Both the position numbers and the translations under genes were made by a program. Shown one piece after another: positions 6,027 through 8,433 of a stretch of DNA of 8,433 nt. Positions within the stretch are counted from its first letter, which is position 1, and each line of letters begins with the position of its first letter. The notes beneath the pieces are model-generated. The model ran no database searches. It was not told the origin of the DNA and saw only the letters and a program-made list of their open reading frames with translations. Source of the DNA: Alphaproteobacteria bacterium (GTDB taxonomy: Bacteria > Pseudomonadota > Alphaproteobacteria > SMXP01); assembly GCA_028280675.1 (NCBI GenBank), contig JANQLI010000207.1, forward strand, positions 1 to 8,433, written 5' to 3'.

Positions 6027-6644
6027 TCAATTCTTATTCTTGAGGGCCTTTTTCTTTTCTTTAGCCTCTTTGTAAAATTCATCCCAACCATCACTCAGTT
6101 GATTTTGAAAGGCTTCCTCGATGGCGATTAATGGCGTCTTTGGCGATTCGGCGTAATAGACAAAGCGCCATCCGTCTGACGTTTTGCGGAAGATGCCAGA
6201 TGCGCGAACACGCTCGCCGATCGGCTTACCAAAGATCGTCTTCATATCGAACTGATGCTCCCACACACCGATCGCCAGATCATCGGCAAGCGGCACGGCG
6301 CGGACGTCATAAATTTGAAACCGCATCACATCGATGATGCCGCCCGCGCTGGACGGTGTAAAATACTTATTCAACGCCTCCCAGCCGATAAACCAGCCCG
6401 CTTGCTCTTCCGCTAGGTAAACGGGAACGTCGACATTTTTGTCCCACATTTCCAAAACGGTTTGATAGTCTTGGGAATTCCAACGCGCCGCCATCCCGAG
6501 AACGATCTCTTCAATCTCCGCTGTGAGCTCAGCATCAATCAAAGATGGATCAAAAGGCGGGGGCGTATCGTGTCCGCCCGCCCACGCTTGGCTGGCCAAA
6601 AACATAATGGCGCTCATCATCGCTGCTTGTAAGGTGCGTCCCAT
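6027..6644 (-). CDS. Secreted NTF2-like (SnoaL/DUF4440-type) protein
   Basis: A 205-residue protein with a Sec signal peptide (about 1-22, ending AWA) and then a single NTF2-like fold. Visible hallmarks are a helical start with AARWNSQDY (52-60), MWD (66-68), VPVYLAEE (73-80), a tryptophan (W88), NKYF (92-95), strands around VMRFQIYDV and LAIGVWEHQFDM, and a final strand GWRFVYYAES (158-167). The tail is highly charged (EAKEKKKALKNKN). The fold is used by ketosteroid isomerases, limonene-epoxide hydrolases and many non-enzymes; no specific activity can be assigned. GGGAGGA ends 6 bases before the ATG. It lies 133 bases downstream of the DUF1295 gene on the same strand and may be co-transcribed. 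It is a paralogue of the cytoplasmic protein at 7823-8320, sharing W..D, WD, YLAEE, W and KY at nearly fixed spacing. Confidence 0.88.
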   Translation of the reverse strand: MGRTLQAAMMSAIMFLASQAWAGGHDTPPPFDPSLIDAELTAEIEEIVLGMAARWNSQDYQTVLEMWDKNVDVPVYLAEEQAGWFIGWEALNKYFTPSSAGGIIDVMRFQIYDVRAVPLADDLAIGVWEHQFDMKTIFGKPIGERVRASGIFRKTSDGWRFVYYAESPKTPLIAIEEAFQNQLSDGWDEFYKEAKEKKKALKNKN

Positions 6645-6777
6645 AGGGTCCTCCCATTATAGATAGATGTTGTTTCACGCATGTTAGGCTGGTAACGGTA
6701 TCCTTGAAAATCACATTCGATGCCCTGTTCATTTTAGAGACGCACACACCTTCAGAGGGCAGACGATTGTTTTCGCG

Positions 6778-7575
6778 TCAGAGTCTTTTTTTAGGGAACC
6801 ACGGAATAAGGCCGCTCGTGCGCGCGATATAAGCGGCATATTCTGGTTTTTCCGCACGCATTTTTTTATCGGTGTTTTTCTTGCCAGTAATGTTCACCAC
6901 GACAAATGTGTATATGACAGGCCCAATAATTGTCGGCAAAAGCGCCGTGTTCTCAAGAGCGATGAGAAAAATACCCCACCACAGCGTGACTTCGCCAAAA
7001 TAGTTCGGATGCCGGCTATACGCCCATAACCCGCTCTGCAAAATCTTGCCTTTATTCTCAGGATTGGATTTAAAGCGGCGCAATTGCAGATCTGCAACCG
7101 TTTCGAAAAAGAAGCCTATCAGCCAAATGGCCGCACCGAGCCATCCGAGCACGCCAATGCGTCCAGGCCCCGCGATATAAATACCGAGTTGTGCTGGCAT
7201 CGTGGCCAGCCAAATGATGGCACCTTGAAAGAGGAAGACAAATTTTAAACTGTACCAATAGAATGATTGACCTTCCGCAACATTCTTGCGTAACGCGGTG
7301 TAGCGAACATCTTCACCTTTTCCAAGATTACGGCCGAAGATATACCACGAATAGCGCACGGCCCATATGACGACCAACGCGAATATGAGATCTGCGTGAA
7401 CATCCGGTGTCTCTGCAAGCCGGTATGCCACAAGGGCCGGCAGGAACATCAATATGGCAAACGCCAAATCGATGATGCTGACATCATTAATTAGGATGCT
7501 GATGATCCATAAGAGCAACACCGCGCCCAAAAGGGTTACAAAGGTTGATCCAATGAGGGGGAGTATCTCGACCAT
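6778..7575 (-). CDS. DUF1295 membrane protein (steroid 5-alpha-reductase / ICMT-like fold)
   Basis: A 265-residue polytopic membrane protein with about six or seven helices. The diagnostic C-terminal signature GLWAYSRHPNYFGE..LWWG (182-201) carries the R-H-P-N-Y-F-G-E core that in this superfamily contacts the cofactor. The ending PEYAAYIARTSGLIPWFPK is also characteristic. Members of the 5-alpha-reductase / isoprenylcysteine methyltransferase superfamily reduce lipid-like enones with NADPH or methylate lipid thiols; DUF1295 proteins are mostly uncharacterised. I place the start at 7575 because AGAGAGGA precedes that ATG at 6-base spacing. The frame is open to an ATG at 7620, but that site has no Shine-Dalgarno and would add a hydrophilic 15-residue tail before the first helix. 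The gene is divergent from one NTF2-like gene and upstream of another on its own strand, suggesting a shared small lipid or steroid-like substrate, which is inference. Confidence 0.92.
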   Translation of the reverse strand: MVEILPLIGSTFVTLLGAVLLLWIISILINDVSIIDLAFAILMFLPALVAYRLAETPDVHADLIFALVVIWAVRYSWYIFGRNLGKGEDVRYTALRKNVAEGQSFYWYSLKFVFLFQGAIIWLATMPAQLGIYIAGPGRIGVLGWLGAAIWLIGFFFETVADLQLRRFKSNPENKGKILQSGLWAYSRHPNYFGEVTLWWGIFLIALENTALLPTIIGPVIYTFVVVNITGKKNTDKKMRAEKPEYAAYIARTSGLIPWFPKKRL

Positions 7576-7683
7576 TGCCATTCCTCTCTGCCTTACGCCA
7601 TTGACCCATGAGGCCACCATAAAGAGCTACGATATACACCTTATGGTAGATCAATAACGTATCTGACGCCACCTTATCGCTGG

Positions 7684-7726
7684 TGACAATAAGTGTTTGG
7701 CTAATCGTTTGTCATATGTTGTCATA
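7684..7726. promoter_or_regulatory. TTGTCA(TA) repeats in the divergent region, possible operator
   Basis: TTGTCATA occurs twice in direct orientation (7709-7716 and 7719-7726), exactly 10 bases apart, one helical turn. The inverted form TGACAAT lies at 7684-7690. The group sits between the divergent DUF1295 and cytoplasmic NTF2-like genes, where a shared regulator would bind. The protein is unknown and the repeats are short, so chance is possible. Confidence 0.35.
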
Positions 7727-7765
7727 AAGGCCTGAGAGAGTGAACGGGGTCATACGTGTCAGGAA

Positions 7766-7771
7766 TATAAT
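7766..7771 (+). promoter_or_regulatory. Consensus -10 box upstream of the cytoplasmic NTF2-like gene
   Basis: TATAAT matches the -10 consensus fully and lies 52 bases before the next plus-strand start codon. No good -35 box stands 16-18 bases upstream, so the promoter may need an activator, perhaps one acting at the repeats at 7684-7726. The expected transcript start is near 7778. Confidence 0.4.
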
Positions 7772-7822
7772 GTGAAGCACCACATCAGCATCCAAAAGAC
7801 ATTTTAGCAAACGAAGGGCGAT

Positions 7823-8320
7823 ATGATGGATATAACAACGGAGACAATAGACACCTTTTTAAAAGCGTATAGCGCCGCATGGGCGCGTAACGACGCCGCA
7901 GCGATCCAAAGCTTCTGGGATACGGATGACATGCCCTTTTATCTCGCTGAAGAAATTGACACGGTTTATAACACGTGGTCACAGGTGCAAAAATATTGGC
8001 AACACAATGAAGGCTTTCATGACGCCATTTCACTGGTGTTCAGCGACATACATCTCAAACCCTTGCGCGGCGGCGATGTCATGGCCGCGATGCGTCTCAG
8101 ATGGGATATTGCCTTTCGGCAAGCAGAAGGGGCGCCCGATAGTGTGATGCCAGACATCGGCAACCTTATGGGCGGCGATAATCACGTGATTGCCGTGGTC
8201 CGCGCGGTGCAGGACGACATCAAACTCACCGCATGGATCGAAGCGCCAATGGCGCCAATCACATATATGAAACAGCTTTACGCCAAGGATATCACCCCTG
8301 GCTTTCCACCGGCATCATGA
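7823..8320 (+). CDS. Cytoplasmic NTF2-like (SnoaL/DUF4440-type) protein
   Basis: A 165-residue protein without a signal peptide, forming one NTF2-like domain. Hallmarks are KAYSAAWARND (14-24), FWD (31-33), MPFYLAEE (37-44), W52, QKYW (56-59), strands LVFSDIHLKPL and VMAAMRLRWDIAF, then IKLTAWIEAPMAP (133-145). No catalytic residues can be assigned. Two ATGs lie in tandem; GAAGGG (7813-7818) stands 4 bases from the first and 7 from the second (7826), so the true start may be one codon later. It is divergent from the DUF1295 gene across about 250 bases. It is clearly related to the secreted protein at 6027-6644: W55/W20, WD 67-68/32-33, YLAEE 76-80/40-44, W88/W52 and KY 93/57 align with at most one gap. 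The stop overlaps an ATG of a short frame that runs off the window. Confidence 0.88.
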   Translation: MMDITTETIDTFLKAYSAAWARNDAAAIQSFWDTDDMPFYLAEEIDTVYNTWSQVQKYWQHNEGFHDAISLVFSDIHLKPLRGGDVMAAMRLRWDIAFRQAEGAPDSVMPDIGNLMGGDNHVIAVVRAVQDDIKLTAWIEAPMAPITYMKQLYAKDITPGFPPAS

Positions 8321-8384
8321 TGTCTCAGACAGAAAAAGGGTGGTGGTGGCCGCAGTCGCTGCAGCACGATTCTCCGAGGCATTA

Positions 8385-8410
8385 CCCTGTTAAACAGGGA
8401 AAGAACAGGG
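8385..8410. repeat. AACAGGG repeat with near-perfect palindrome at the right edge
   Basis: CCCTGTT-A-AACAGGG (8385-8399) has perfect 7-base arms around one base, and a third copy, AACAGGG, follows at 8404-8410 before a run of T. From memory, short CAGGGAA-rich elements of this kind recur in many alphaproteobacterial genomes and give rise to small orphan frames containing 'NREF'; I cannot verify this here. It could be the edge of a dispersed repeat or, given the following TTTTT, a weak plus-strand terminator for the NTF2-like gene. Confidence 0.45.
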
Positions 8411-8433
8411 AATTTTTACGAAATCGAGCTAAT

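Noticed and set aside
6656..6661. TATAAT on the minus strand just upstream of the secreted NTF2-like gene
   Set aside because: It lies so close to the start codon (12 bases) that a transcript from it would begin after the Shine-Dalgarno, so it cannot be a useful -10 box for that gene.
7576..7620. Upstream ATG (7620) as the DUF1295 start
   Set aside because: No Shine-Dalgarno precedes it, whereas AGAGAGGA is placed correctly for the ATG at 7575; the extra 15 residues are hydrophilic and untypical of the family.

Overview
The window looks like chromosomal DNA of a free-living, probably alphaproteobacterial, Gram-negative organism. The evidence is a TonB-dependent receptor of the kind abundant in sphingomonads and hyphomonads, a Tat-exported flavoprotein, a lipoprotein with a lipobox, and a membrane-anchored LytTR regulator of a type common in these groups. 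The taxonomic call is inference. No rRNA, tRNA, CRISPR, integrase or transposase is visible.

Layout. Positions 1-900 (minus) hold the first 300 residues of a TonB-dependent outer-membrane receptor whose gene continues past the left edge. After a 348-base gap come two minus-strand genes that read as an operon: a Tat-exported flavin amine oxidase (1975-3474) and, 54 bases downstream, a small polytopic membrane protein of unknown family (1249-1920). Divergent from them, across 448 bases, is a plus-strand gene for a four-helix membrane protein with a C-terminal LytTR DNA-binding domain (3923-4783). It converges on a minus-strand lipoprotein alpha/beta hydrolase (4868-5884). The right part holds a secreted NTF2-like protein (6027-6644, minus), a DUF1295 membrane protein of the steroid 5-alpha-reductase fold (6778-7575, minus) and, divergent from it, a cytoplasmic NTF2-like protein (7823-8320, plus) that is a recognisable paralogue of the secreted one. 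The right edge carries a short repeat built on AACAGGG.

The most notable signal is regulatory. Two intergenic regions, one between the membrane protein and the TonB receptor and one just upstream of the LytTR gene, each carry three tandem copies of a TTTRCACGAA-type motif. The copies have identical 21-base then 31-base start-to-start spacing, that is about two and three helical turns. Direct repeats of this pitch are the classic form of LytTR binding sites. I therefore infer that the LytTR protein regulates itself and the receptor locus, making the receptor, the periplasmic oxidase, the membrane partner and the regulator a candidate uptake-and-oxidation module. The substrate and the inducing signal cannot be read from the sequence.
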